From DATLXU01 sp035575515 (GTDB lineage Bacteria; Acidobacteriota; Blastocatellia; UBA7656), in contig DATLXU010000114.1 in the NCBI GenBank assembly GCA_035575515.1, positions 1 to 64,000 on the forward strand: a stretch of DNA of 64,000 nt, in the 5' to 3' direction. The stretch's first letter is position 1. The number at the start of each line of letters is the position of its first letter. A model generated the notes under the pieces. It made no database searches. It saw only the letters and a program-made list of their open reading frames with translations, and had not been told where the DNA came from. Positions 36,762 through 44,508 of the stretch are shown here, one piece after another. Position numbers and translations under genes: made by a program.

Positions 36762-38051
36762 ATGCGAGTCAGTATTCAAAAAATCGCGCGCGCAATTATT
36801 GCTCTGGTGTTCATTTTTCTGATTGCTCAATCATCATTCGCTTATTCGGTGCTGGCGCATCAAGCGATAATTGATTCGGCGTGGAATGCTTCAATCAAGC
36901 CGCTGCTCATCAAGCGATTTCCAAACGCAACAGCGGAACAGTTGCGCGAAGCGCACGCTTACTGTTACGGCGGCGCGATCATTCAAGACATGGGGTACTA
37001 TCCGTTAGGCAGCAAGTTCTTCACTGACCTTGTTCACTATGTTCGAAGCGGCGACTTCATCGAAGCATTGATTGCGGAATCGCAAGACATCAACGAATAC
37101 GCATTCGCGCTCGGCGCGCTCGCGCATTACGCAGCCGACAACAACGGCCATTCGATTGCCGTCAATCGCGCCGTGCCGATTATCTATCCGAAGCTGCGCG
37201 CGAAGTTCGGCGATAATGTCACCTACGCTGAAGACCCTGCGGCTCATATCAAAACTGAATTTGGTTTCGACGTGGTGCAGGTGGCGCGAGGCCGCTATGC
37301 GCCGGAAGCCTATCACGATTTCATCGGCTTCAAAGTATCAAAGCCCGTGCTTGAGCGCGCGTTCGCCAAAACCTATGGCCTAAAATTGACAGATGTGTTT
37401 AACAACCTCGATCTCGCCATCGGCACGTATCGCCGATCCGTTAGCCAGATAATACCGCAGATGACAAAGGTGGCGTGGGAGACAAAGAAGGACGATATTG
37501 AAAAAGCAACGCCCGGCATAACGCGCGAAAAGTTCCTCTACAACCTGTCGCAGGCGGACTATGAGAAAGAATGGGGCAACCAGTACGAAAAGCCGGGCGC
37601 GGGTTCAAAGATTCTTGCTTTCTTCTTTCGCATCATCCCGAAGGTCGGGCCTTTCAAAGCTCTCGACTTCAAAGCGCCGACGCCGGAAGCCGAGCGGTTG
37701 TTTATGGAGAGCTTCAACGCGACGCTTGACCGCTATCGCGCGATGCTCGCGCAGGTGAGAGCGGGCCGCCTCGATTTGCAAAACAAGGATTTCGACACGG
37801 GTCAGCCGACTCGCGCGGGCGAATACCCCCTGTCCGACGAAACATATGCGAAGCTGCTGAACGACCTCGCGAAGAAGAATTTCGAGAATATCACGCCCGA
37901 CCTGCGCCGAAACATACTCGCGTTCTACGGTGACACAAATGCGCCGATTGCGACTAAGCGCGATAAAGACGACTGGCGCAACACGCTTCGCGCTCTAGAA
38001 AAGCTCAAAGCTATGCAAGCGCAATCGGCGCAAACCGCAACAAAGAGGTAG
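36762..38051 (+). CDS. Secreted zinc-dependent phospholipase C-like protein
   Basis: A 429-residue exported protein of the zinc-dependent phospholipase C/S1-P1 nuclease-like fold. A signal peptide (MRVSIQKIARAIIALVFIFLIAQSSFA) is followed by YSVLAHQAIIDSAW, where the early His fits the first metal ligand. GALAHYAADNNGHSIAVN supplies further His/Asp ligands. HAYCYGGAIIQDMGYYPLGS also matches the family. The longer frame from 36573 would place about 60 unrelated residues in front, so the ATG at 36762 (or 36759) is chosen. Substrate may be phospholipid, but this is not proven by sequence. Confidence 0.78.
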   Translation: MRVSIQKIARAIIALVFIFLIAQSSFAYSVLAHQAIIDSAWNASIKPLLIKRFPNATAEQLREAHAYCYGGAIIQDMGYYPLGSKFFTDLVHYVRSGDFIEALIAESQDINEYAFALGALAHYAADNNGHSIAVNRAVPIIYPKLRAKFGDNVTYAEDPAAHIKTEFGFDVVQVARGRYAPEAYHDFIGFKVSKPVLERAFAKTYGLKLTDVFNNLDLAIGTYRRSVSQIIPQMTKVAWETKKDDIEKATPGITREKFLYNLSQADYEKEWGNQYEKPGAGSKILAFFFRIIPKVGPFKALDFKAPTPEAERLFMESFNATLDRYRAMLAQVRAGRLDLQNKDFDTGQPTRAGEYPLSDETYAKLLNDLAKKNFENITPDLRRNILAFYGDTNAPIATKRDKDDWRNTLRALEKLKAMQAQSAQTATKR

Positions 38052-38073
38052 ATGCGCAAAAAAATGGTTGCGG

Positions 38074-38493
38074 CTAAATGTTGTCAATCACGCGCCGGAG
38101 TTTTTCATTCACCTCGCGGGCAGTCGCGGTTAGATCATCATTGCCGACAACTGAAAGCATCTTTGCCGCGTCAATCGCCGCAACTACGGATTTCCCGTCC
38201 TGCTCATAGACGACGACGTTGCACGGAAGCAGCAGACCGATGTTTATCTCCTCGCGCAAAGTCTGATATGCGAGCGGCGGATTGCACGCGCCTAAGATGA
38301 TGTAGTTTTGAAAGTCAACGCCGAGCTTCTCTTTCAATTTTTCTTTGATGTCAATCTCACACAGCACGCCGAAGCCTTCCGCCTTCAGAGCCTCGCGCGC
38401 ACGCTCAACCGCATCGTTGTACGAAAGGCCAACCTCGCGCACGTAGCCATATCGTATACCCTGTTTCGCTGTAGAAGCCGTTTGCTTGTCCAT
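38074..38493 (-). CDS. DUF302-domain protein
   Basis: A 139-residue cytoplasmic protein of the DUF302 family, function unknown. Diagnostic segments are REALKAEGFGVLCEIDIKEK, YIILGACNPPLAYQ and INIGLLLPCNVVVYE. Two conserved cysteines (in GACNPP and LLPCNV) may matter for redox or sulfur chemistry. AGGAGGAA precedes the ATG. It is the last gene of the rhodanese-TauE-MBL transcription unit, and DUF302 genes often accompany sulfur or heavy-metal stress genes. Confidence 0.88.
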   Translation of the reverse strand: MDKQTASTAKQGIRYGYVREVGLSYNDAVERAREALKAEGFGVLCEIDIKEKLKEKLGVDFQNYIILGACNPPLAYQTLREEINIGLLLPCNVVVYEQDGKSVVAAIDAAKMLSVVGNDDLTATAREVNEKLRRVIDNI

Positions 38494-38571
38494 TATGATT
38501 CCTCCTCTGTTATGGTCACGCGAAGCGCCACATGAAAATTCTAAACCTAAATGCCTGCCGCGCGCCTGCCG

Positions 38572-39996
38572 CTATTGCTTCTTTGCCTGATTGCCCGCGC
38601 ACGTCGCGCCTCCGCTTGTTTCAACCTCAAAGCCTGCGTTCACCCAGCCGCTCGTCCCGCCGACGATGTTGAAAAGATTTTTGAAGCCGCGCTTCTCAAG
38701 CAGGCTCGTCGCAATGCTTGAGCGATAACCGCTCGCGCAGATGACGGCAGTCTGCCGTTCGCGATCAAATTCCGATGCGCGCTCTTCGAGGTGATTGAGC
38801 GGAAGGCTCGCGGCTCCGGGCACATGGCCTGCGGAGTATTCAGCCGGGCGGCGCACGTCAATGATTTGAATATCGCTCTTCTCTGCAATGCGGCTCTTGA
38901 GTTCATCACCCGGCATCTGCGCGATGCTTGATGTCTCAAGACCAGCTTCGCTCCACGCAAGCATTCCGCCGTCGAGATAACCCACGACGCTTTCGATGCC
39001 GACGCGCGCCAATCGCATCACTGCTTCATCAACTCCGGCAATATCATCTGCGACGATGACGATTGGAGTTCCGGCTTCGATGAGCGTTCCGGCCCACGAA
39101 GCGAACTGGCCGCCAAGCCCTATGTTGATCGCGCCCGGCACATGCGCATTGCCGAATGCGGAAGCCGCTCGCACATCTAAAATCACATAATTTTGCTCAG
39201 CCAGCTTGTTGACCTCTTGAGCCGTGAGCGCGGCAGGACGCTCAATCTCATCAAGCGGCACTGCGCCTCCGCGATTGATCTCAGCGTCGCGCGAAAAGTA
39301 CTGCGGCGCTTCGGGCAGATCGGTCGTCATCATGCGAACAAAATCTTCTTTCGCCATTGGCTTGAGCGCGTAGTTGGTCGCGCGCTGCAGGCCAATCGTT
39401 GAAGAAGTCTCCTTGCCGATGTTGCGCCCGCACATCGAGCCTGCGCCGTGCGCGGGATAGACTTCAACCGCGTCATCGAGCTTCAATAATTTTTCATGCA
39501 AGCTGTCGTAAAGCATCGCGGCCATCTGCTCTGCCGTAAACCCGCGCGAGCCGACAAGATCAGGCCGTCCAACATCACCGATGAAGAGCGCATCGCCCGT
39601 CAAGACTTTTTGCGGCTTATCTGAAACCTCTGTGTCAATGACAAGCACAGAGATGCTTTCAGGCGTGTGGCCCGGCGTTTCGAGTATTCGCAAAATCACT
39701 TTGCCGATTTTTATCTCATCGCCGTCGCGCGCGGCTCGATGCGGAAAAGTCGCGCCCGCTCGCTCGCCAAAGACGATCTCTGCGCCCGTTCGCGCGGCAA
39801 GCTCTCGATGGCCGCTGACGAAATCAGCGTGCAGGTGGGTCTCGATGACGTATTTGATCTTCAAGCTTTCAGCTTCGGCTTCTGTGATGTACTGCTCAAC
39901 GTCGCGCTGCGGATCAACGACAGCCGCTTCGCCATCGGAGCCAATCAAGTATGAAGCGTGCGCGAGGCATCCTAGATAAAACTGTTTGAAGTACAT
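38572..39996 (-). CDS. Persulfide dioxygenase-like MBL hydrolase with two rhodanese domains
   Basis: A 474-residue cytoplasmic protein. The N-terminal metallo-beta-lactamase domain (1 to about 240) has ETHLHADFVSGH with His54, His56, Asp58 and His63, then ETPGHTPES and LTGDALFIGDVGRPDL. This is the ETHE1/persulfide dioxygenase layout, where iron-dependent oxidation of glutathione persulfide gives sulfite. Two rhodanese domains follow. The first (about 260-350) lacks the catalytic Cys (VIVADDIAG), while the second (about 365-465) has Cys420 in CASGYRSS. AGGAGG precedes the ATG and the gap to the upstream TauE gene is 22 bp. Sulfite made here would suit export by that permease. Confidence 0.9.
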   Translation of the reverse strand: MYFKQFYLGCLAHASYLIGSDGEAAVVDPQRDVEQYITEAEAESLKIKYVIETHLHADFVSGHRELAARTGAEIVFGERAGATFPHRAARDGDEIKIGKVILRILETPGHTPESISVLVIDTEVSDKPQKVLTGDALFIGDVGRPDLVGSRGFTAEQMAAMLYDSLHEKLLKLDDAVEVYPAHGAGSMCGRNIGKETSSTIGLQRATNYALKPMAKEDFVRMMTTDLPEAPQYFSRDAEINRGGAVPLDEIERPAALTAQEVNKLAEQNYVILDVRAASAFGNAHVPGAINIGLGGQFASWAGTLIEAGTPIVIVADDIAGVDEAVMRLARVGIESVVGYLDGGMLAWSEAGLETSSIAQMPGDELKSRIAEKSDIQIIDVRRPAEYSAGHVPGAASLPLNHLEERASEFDRERQTAVICASGYRSSIATSLLEKRGFKNLFNIVGGTSGWVNAGFEVETSGGATCAGNQAKKQ

Positions 39997-40018
39997 TTCG
40001 CTTTCCTCCTAGCTCGCG

Positions 40019-40786
40019 CTACCCGACGAGCGCGCCGTAATTTTTTGCGACGAGAAAGACCGCCACCGCGATGACAAAGACGGCGAATCCTTTTCTGAGC
40101 ATCGCGGGCGAAGTCTTGTGCGAAAGCTGCGCGCCTGCAAGCGTACCGGCTGCGGCAAATAACGTGACGTAAGAAGCCGTCGTGATGCTGAACCCGCCGT
40201 GAGCGAGATGCCCCGCAAGCCCTGCGGCGCAGTTGATGGCAATCACCAGAAGCGATGTGCCGATTGCGTCTTTCATCGCGAGGCCGCCGAACAGTACAAG
40301 CGCGGGCACGATTAAAAATCCTCCGCCTACGCCGAGAAATCCTGTCAGCACTCCGACAATCGAGCCTGCCGTTATCGCTTTCAACAGATTGAACGGCGCG
40401 TGACGGGCTTCATCGCGCGCGCCATGTTTTTTGATTAACATCAGAGCTGCAATGATTATCATCAACGCAGCGAAGGCGAGCAACAACGCAGCGGGCGAAA
40501 GAAGATAGGTTAATCGCGAGCCGAAGAACGCGCCTGCAATTCCCGCCGCTCCAAACAGAGCGCCCGTTTTGAACCTCACCGTGCCGCGACGCGAGTGGAA
40601 CGCCGCGCCTATAAGGCTTGTGACGCCGACGACGGCGAGCGACATGCTGATTGCTTCGTGCGGCTCGACTCCGATGACGTAGACGAGAACGGGCACGGTG
40701 ATGATTGAGCCGCCGCCGCCGATCAGTCCAAGCGAAAGGCCAATCGCGCCGCTCAAGATTAAACCTACAAGTAAATGAATCTCCAC
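40019..40786 (-). CDS. TauE/SafE-family sulfite/sulfonate-type permease
   Basis: A 255-residue inner-membrane protein with about eight hydrophobic helices. The two internal copies of the family motif are LGLIGGGGSIITVPVLVYV and LTGFLGVGGGFLIVPALV. The start is taken as GTG at 40786, 20 bp after the rhodanese gene. An upstream ATG at 40864 would overlap that gene by 59 bp and add non-family residues. In this context it most likely exports sulfite or thiosulfate from persulfide oxidation, although TauE/SafE members also carry other anions. Confidence 0.87.
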   Translation of the reverse strand: MEIHLLVGLILSGAIGLSLGLIGGGGSIITVPVLVYVIGVEPHEAISMSLAVVGVTSLIGAAFHSRRGTVRFKTGALFGAAGIAGAFFGSRLTYLLSPAALLLAFAALMIIIAALMLIKKHGARDEARHAPFNLLKAITAGSIVGVLTGFLGVGGGFLIVPALVLFGGLAMKDAIGTSLLVIAINCAAGLAGHLAHGGFSITTASYVTLFAAAGTLAGAQLSHKTSPAMLRKGFAVFVIAVAVFLVAKNYGALVG

Positions 40787-40805
40787 AATGATCTTATGTT
40801 TTTTG

Positions 40806-41366
40806 TTACTCGACGGAGCAGGCGGCGTTTTGGTGCGCACTGCGATTCCAAGGCATTCGCGCAAGCATTATCCCCATCGCGCACGTGTCTGTGATGCCTG
40901 CGAAGACAAGCCCCGCGCCTACGAATCCCGCAAGCCAGATGAACTCGGGCGCAACAAGCGCTGAAAGCAGCACGCCCAAAACGACGAGCGAGCCTGCGGC
41001 GACTCTCACCTGCCGCTCAAGCGACCACGGCGCGCGCTCGTCGCGCTCGACGGGAAGCGGCGCCGCTTCCCAAGCAATCATTCCGCCTGCGACGTTGCGA
41101 ACATCTCGAAAGCCGAGCGCGATTAATCTCCGCTGTGCTTCTGCTGATCGCCTCCCGCTGCGGCATACGACATAGACGGGCTGCGCGCGGTCAATCTCAG
41201 AAGCGCGCCGCTCGATCTCGCCGAGCGGAATGAGGCGCGAGCCTGCGATCCTGCCGCTGGCGTACTCCGCGCCCTCTCTGACATCTATGATTGAGCAGGA
41301 CGCGCCTGATAGAATCTGCGCGCGAAGCTCGCTCACGCTGCTCTCTATTGTTCTTTCACCCTTCAC
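40806..41366 (-). CDS. Membrane rhodanese (rhodanese plus DUF2892, YgaP-like)
   Basis: A 186-residue sulfurtransferase. The rhodanese domain (about 5-105) has the active loop CRSGRRS with Cys68. The C-terminal DUF2892 region (about 120-170) forms two membrane helices, as in E. coli YgaP. The start is placed at GTG 41366 because AAGGAGAG lies just upstream. An ATG at 41393 would leave a leader of only about 14 nt without a ribosome-binding site. It is first in a four-gene unit (rhodanese, TauE, MBL-rhodanese, DUF302) driven from the divergent promoter at 41414-41442. Confidence 0.88.
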   Translation of the reverse strand: MKGERTIESSVSELRAQILSGASCSIIDVREGAEYASGRIAGSRLIPLGEIERRASEIDRAQPVYVVCRSGRRSAEAQRRLIALGFRDVRNVAGGMIAWEAAPLPVERDERAPWSLERQVRVAAGSLVVLGVLLSALVAPEFIWLAGFVGAGLVFAGITDTCAMGIMLARMPWNRSAHQNAACSVE

Positions 41367-41402
41367 CCGGTCTCTCCTTGAAATTTTATTCATGTTTTTG
41401 CG

Positions 41403-41442
41403 TTGACTGCATTACTATATAGTGATATAGTTTTTTCGTCAA
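41403..41442. promoter_or_regulatory. Symmetric divergent promoters overlapping one ArsR-type operator
   Basis: Plus strand: TTGACT (41403-41408), 17 bp, TATAGT (41426-41431). Minus strand: TTGACG (41442-41437), 17 bp, TATAGT (41419-41414). The two -10 boxes are the arms of a perfect inverted repeat ACTATAT-AGTG-ATATAGT (41414-41431), which has the form of an ArsR/SmtB-family operator. A bound repressor would therefore block both promoters at once. Confidence 0.85.
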
Positions 41443-41455
41443 GAAGTGGATGCTT

Positions 41456-41809
41456 ATGACAGCAAAAAAGAAAAAGCACGAGTTCACGGACGAAGCGTTA
41501 GAGTTAATAGCGTCGCGCTTTCGTGTGCTGGCCGAGCCGATGCGGCTCAAGATTCTGCACACGCTTGGCGACGATGAGATGAGCGTCACGGAGCTTGTCG
41601 AAGCGACGGGCGCGGGGCAGGCCAATGTGTCGAAGCATCTTGCGATGATGCTCGATGCCGGAATAGTCGCTCGCCGCAAGGAAGGCTTGAGCACTTACTA
41701 TCGCATCGCCGACGAGACTATATTTGATCTGTGCGAGATGGTTTGCGCGCGGCTGGGCGAGCGGCTGGCCACACATCATCAAGCCATAAAGCGATTCAGC
41801 GGAAGGTGA
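41456..41809 (+). CDS. ArsR/SmtB-family transcriptional repressor
   Basis: A 117-residue winged-helix regulator. The recognition helix is in VTELVEATGAGQANVSKHLAMM and the wing in IVARRKEGLSTYYRI. Its only cysteines form CEMVC near the C-terminal helix, a possible thiol-sensing or metal-binding pair. The gene context suggests a sulfide/persulfide sensor like BigR or SqrR, but the cysteine layout is not an obvious match to them. The start at 41456 is preferred over 41450 because of Shine-Dalgarno spacing. It probably represses itself and the divergent rhodanese operon through the operator 25 bp upstream. Confidence 0.9.
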   Translation: MTAKKKKHEFTDEALELIASRFRVLAEPMRLKILHTLGDDEMSVTELVEATGAGQANVSKHLAMMLDAGIVARRKEGLSTYYRIADETIFDLCEMVCARLGERLATHHQAIKRFSGR

Positions 41810-41822
41810 TAAACCTGAAAAT

Positions 41823-42377
41823 ATGAAGCAAAATTTCGAGAGCAAAGATTCAAAGAAGATGGACAGGCTTATGGCAATTCTCGCCAGCGCGGCTGTAATC
41901 GGCGGGTTGCTGTTCGCTTTCGCGCCTGAATCATTATGGCATAGCGCAAGTATCAAGCCTGCGAGCAAGCGAGCCGCCGCGCCCTCGATTTCGCTGGCCG
42001 ACATAAATGGTCAGGCGTGGAATCTCGAACAACATCGTGGCAATGTTGTGTTAGTAAATTTCTGGGCGACGTGGTGCCCGCCATGTCGCGCTGAAACACC
42101 GGGCCTCGTTCATGTTGCAAATGAGCTTGGCCCGCGAGGGCTTGACGTTGTCGGCATATCGCTTGATGAGACAAAAGATGTTGTGCCGCCCTTCGTCAGC
42201 TCATACAAGATACCGTACCCGATAGTGATGGGCGAAGGCTCGCCCATAACCGCAGGCATCAATTCAATCCCGACGACTCTGCTGATTGACAAGCAGGGGC
42301 GCATAGCGAAGCGATACGAAGGCGCTGTGTCGGAATCAACTCTGGAGCGAGACATCACACAGTTGCTTGCTGAATGA
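41823..42377 (+). CDS. TlpA/ResA-like membrane-anchored thiol-disulfide oxidoreductase
   Basis: A 184-residue protein with one N-terminal membrane helix (about 16-34) and a periplasmic thioredoxin fold. The active site is WCPPC (Cys85 and Cys88), and the cis-Pro loop reads NSIPTTLLID. Such proteins reduce cytochrome c apoprotein or other disulfides outside the cytoplasm. It follows arsR by 13 bp, so it is under the same control. A role in keeping sulfur-handling thiols reduced is plausible but inferred. Confidence 0.9.
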   Translation: MKQNFESKDSKKMDRLMAILASAAVIGGLLFAFAPESLWHSASIKPASKRAAAPSISLADINGQAWNLEQHRGNVVLVNFWATWCPPCRAETPGLVHVANELGPRGLDVVGISLDETKDVVPPFVSSYKIPYPIVMGEGSPITAGINSIPTTLLIDKQGRIAKRYEGAVSESTLERDITQLLAE

Positions 42378-42476
42378 CAAAATGGCGCGGCGCTCTGATT
42401 GAGCTGCCGCGCTCTCGCCTTGCACAAACAGACGAACGCTTGTGAGCATCTACCATCGAGCAAAGGGAGAGGCAGG

Positions 42477-43250
42477 ATGCAATCACACAAAAGAGCGACG
42501 GCGAAGCTCATCGCCGTTTCAATTCTTCTCGCATCAATCACGATCTTCTCAACTACAACATCGGCGCAGCAGGCGACGCTGCATGTTTATGGGCCGGGCG
42601 GGCCGCTCGGTCCGATGAAAGAATGCGCCGAGACTTTTTCAAAAGCGAAAGGCGTGGAGGTGAAAGTCACAGCCGGGCCTGAATCGCAGTGGATAGAGCA
42701 GGCCAGGCAGGACGCCGATATAATCTTCGGCGGGGCCGAGTACATGCTGACTCAATTCACGCAGAAGCATCCCGGCATCGTTGATGAGAAATCGCGCACG
42801 GAGCTTTACATCAGGGCCGCAGGGATACTTGTCAGAAAGGGCAATCCGAAAAAGATCCGCTCGCTCGCAGACCTCGCGCGAGCAGGCGTCAAGATTGTTG
42901 ATGTGAACGGCGCGGGGCAGCTCGGATTATGGGAAGACCTCGCGGGCGGGCGCGGGTTGATTCCCGGCATTCAAAAAAATATCGCGCTCTCGGTTGAGAC
43001 GAGCGCCGATGCGATTGAGAAATGGAAAGCCATGCCTGAGCTTGACGCGTGGATAACCTACGAGTCGTGGCATTATCGCTTGAAGGATATGACCGACCTG
43101 GTGCGATTGCCTGCGGGCGAGAGAATCCATCGCGGCACTCCTATCGCAATCACGAGCATCACAAAGAACCGCGAGCTTGCCGAGCAGTTCATCGCGTTTC
43201 TGAAATCCGATGCGGGCCACGCGATATTTCAGAAGTGGGGATGGAAGTAG
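42477..43250 (+). CDS. Periplasmic substrate-binding protein (ModA/SBP_bac_11-like) without transporter genes
   Basis: A 257-residue exported binding protein. A signal peptide (about 1-32, ending TTSAQQ) precedes LHVYGPGGPLGPM. The following two-lobe pattern includes ADIIFGGAEYML and AGILVRKGNPKKI, then LADLARAGVKIVDVNGAGQ. The start at 42477 has GGGAGAGGCAGG upstream. It resembles molybdate/tungstate/sulfate-type oxyanion binders. No permease or ATPase gene is adjacent, so it may serve a distant transporter or act as a sensor. It is the third gene of the arsR unit. Confidence 0.78.
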   Translation: MQSHKRATAKLIAVSILLASITIFSTTTSAQQATLHVYGPGGPLGPMKECAETFSKAKGVEVKVTAGPESQWIEQARQDADIIFGGAEYMLTQFTQKHPGIVDEKSRTELYIRAAGILVRKGNPKKIRSLADLARAGVKIVDVNGAGQLGLWEDLAGGRGLIPGIQKNIALSVETSADAIEKWKAMPELDAWITYESWHYRLKDMTDLVRLPAGERIHRGTPIAITSITKNRELAEQFIAFLKSDAGHAIFQKWGWK

Positions 43251-43261
43251 CGCGGCGCGGC

Positions 43262-43864
43262 TTACAACTTCGCAAAGTTGGCGAGCAGTTTTAATCCTGC
43301 CGCTTGGCTCTTTTCGGGATGAAACTGCACGCCCGCGACCGAGCCTCGCGCACAAACAGACGGATAACGAATGCCGTACTCGGTTACGGCAAGCACGTCT
43401 TCTTTGTTGTCGGCTTCGACGTGATAGGAATGGACAAAATAAAAATATGTCCCATCGCTTAGCCCATCGAGTAGCGGGTGCGGCTTCACATCTTCAATCT
43501 GATTCCAACCGATCTGCGGAACGTGCGGCCCGTTTTCAGGAAAGCGAATGACCCGCCCGCGCATCAATCCAAGCCCTTTATGAACTCCAAACTCGTGGCC
43601 TTCATCGAACATCAACTGCAAGCCGACACAGAGGCCAAGCACCGGCTTATTCTTCTCAGCCGCTTCAAGCACCAGCTCATCCAATCGCGACTCGCGCAAC
43701 CGCCGCGCGCATTCGCCGAACGCGCCCACGCCGGGAAGCACAATCTGTTCAGCCTCGCGGATCGCGCCCGCATCATCAGTCACGACGGCATGCGCGCCGA
43801 CGGCTTCGAAGGCTTTTTCGACGCTGCGCAGGTTGCCGACTCCGTAGTTGATGATTGCAATCAT
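43262..43864 (-). CDS. hisH: Imidazole glycerol phosphate synthase, glutamine amidotransferase subunit
   Basis: A 200-residue class I glutaminase that feeds ammonia to HisF in histidine biosynthesis. The triad is Cys79 in LGLCVGLQLM with His182 and Glu184 in FHPEKS. The N-terminus IAIINYGVGNLRSV is characteristic. It is the last his gene here and ends 11 bp from the convergent substrate-binding protein gene. Its partner hisF, plus hisA and hisI/E, are not in the window. Confidence 0.95.
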   Translation of the reverse strand: MIAIINYGVGNLRSVEKAFEAVGAHAVVTDDAGAIREAEQIVLPGVGAFGECARRLRESRLDELVLEAAEKNKPVLGLCVGLQLMFDEGHEFGVHKGLGLMRGRVIRFPENGPHVPQIGWNQIEDVKPHPLLDGLSDGTYFYFVHSYHVEADNKEDVLAVTEYGIRYPSVCARGSVAGVQFHPEKSQAAGLKLLANFAKL

Positions 43865-43866
43865 GA

Positions 43867-43917
43867 GCAGTAGGCAGTAGGCAGTAGGAACAGCATTAAG
43901 CTGCCTACTGCCTACTG
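43867..43917. repeat. Hairpin built from 7-bp repeats between hisB and hisH
   Basis: GCAGTAG is repeated three times (43867-43887), and CAGTAGGCAGTAGG (43875-43888) pairs perfectly with CCTACTGCCTACTG (43904-43917). It fills almost all of the hisB-hisH gap: the hisB stop starts at the next base, and hisH starts 3 bp away on the other side. Confidence 0.75.
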
Positions 43918-44505
43918 TTATAGACTTCCTTTCGTAGAGAGCACACCAGTGATGCGCTCTGATATTCTCGTCGCCTCAGATAGGCTGCGGGCAACCGATT
44001 TGAATATCGCCTCGGTGATGTGGTGCTGGTTCGCGCCGTACAGCAATTCAATGTGAAGGTTGCATCGCGCTTCTGTTGCAAACGAGCGCCAGAAGTGCTC
44101 GACCATCTCAACATCAAGCTCGCCTATCTTTTGCCGTACGTTTGCCACTCGATAGACAACGAATGCGCGCCCGCTCAGATCAACAACCGCACGTGCGAGT
44201 GTTTCATCCATCGGAACATAAGCCGCGCCGAATCTGACGATGCCGCTCTTGTCGCCTAAGGCTTCGGCGAATGCTTGGCCGAGAGTTATGCCTATGTCTT
44301 CAACAGTGTGATGCGAGTCAATGTGCAGGTCGCCCTTGCAAGCAACTTCAAGATCAAATAGCGCATGGCGGGCAAACAGGTCGAGCATGTGATCGAGAAA
44401 GCCGATGTCGGTCGAGATGTTAGATTGACCGCTTCCGTCGAGGTCAATCCTGACCCGAACATCAGTCTCTTTGGTCGTGCGTTGTTTCTCTGCGACTCTC
44501 GCCAT
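43918..44505 (-). CDS. hisB: Imidazoleglycerol-phosphate dehydratase
   Basis: A 195-residue single-function HisB that removes water from imidazole glycerol phosphate in histidine synthesis. Two metal-binding histidine motifs are clear: DSHHTVEDIGI in the first half and ANQHHITEAIFK in the second. GSGQSNISTDIGFLDHML is also typical. There is no fused phosphatase domain, so histidinol phosphatase must be encoded elsewhere. It begins 3 bp after hisC. Confidence 0.95.
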   Translation of the reverse strand: MARVAEKQRTTKETDVRVRIDLDGSGQSNISTDIGFLDHMLDLFARHALFDLEVACKGDLHIDSHHTVEDIGITLGQAFAEALGDKSGIVRFGAAYVPMDETLARAVVDLSGRAFVVYRVANVRQKIGELDVEMVEHFWRSFATEARCNLHIELLYGANQHHITEAIFKSVARSLSEATRISERITGVLSTKGSL

Positions 44506-44508
44506 CGC

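Noticed and set aside
40787..40864. Longer TauE start at ATG 40864
   Set aside because: It would overlap the rhodanese gene by 59 bp and adds a non-membrane, non-family segment; GTG 40786 fits better.
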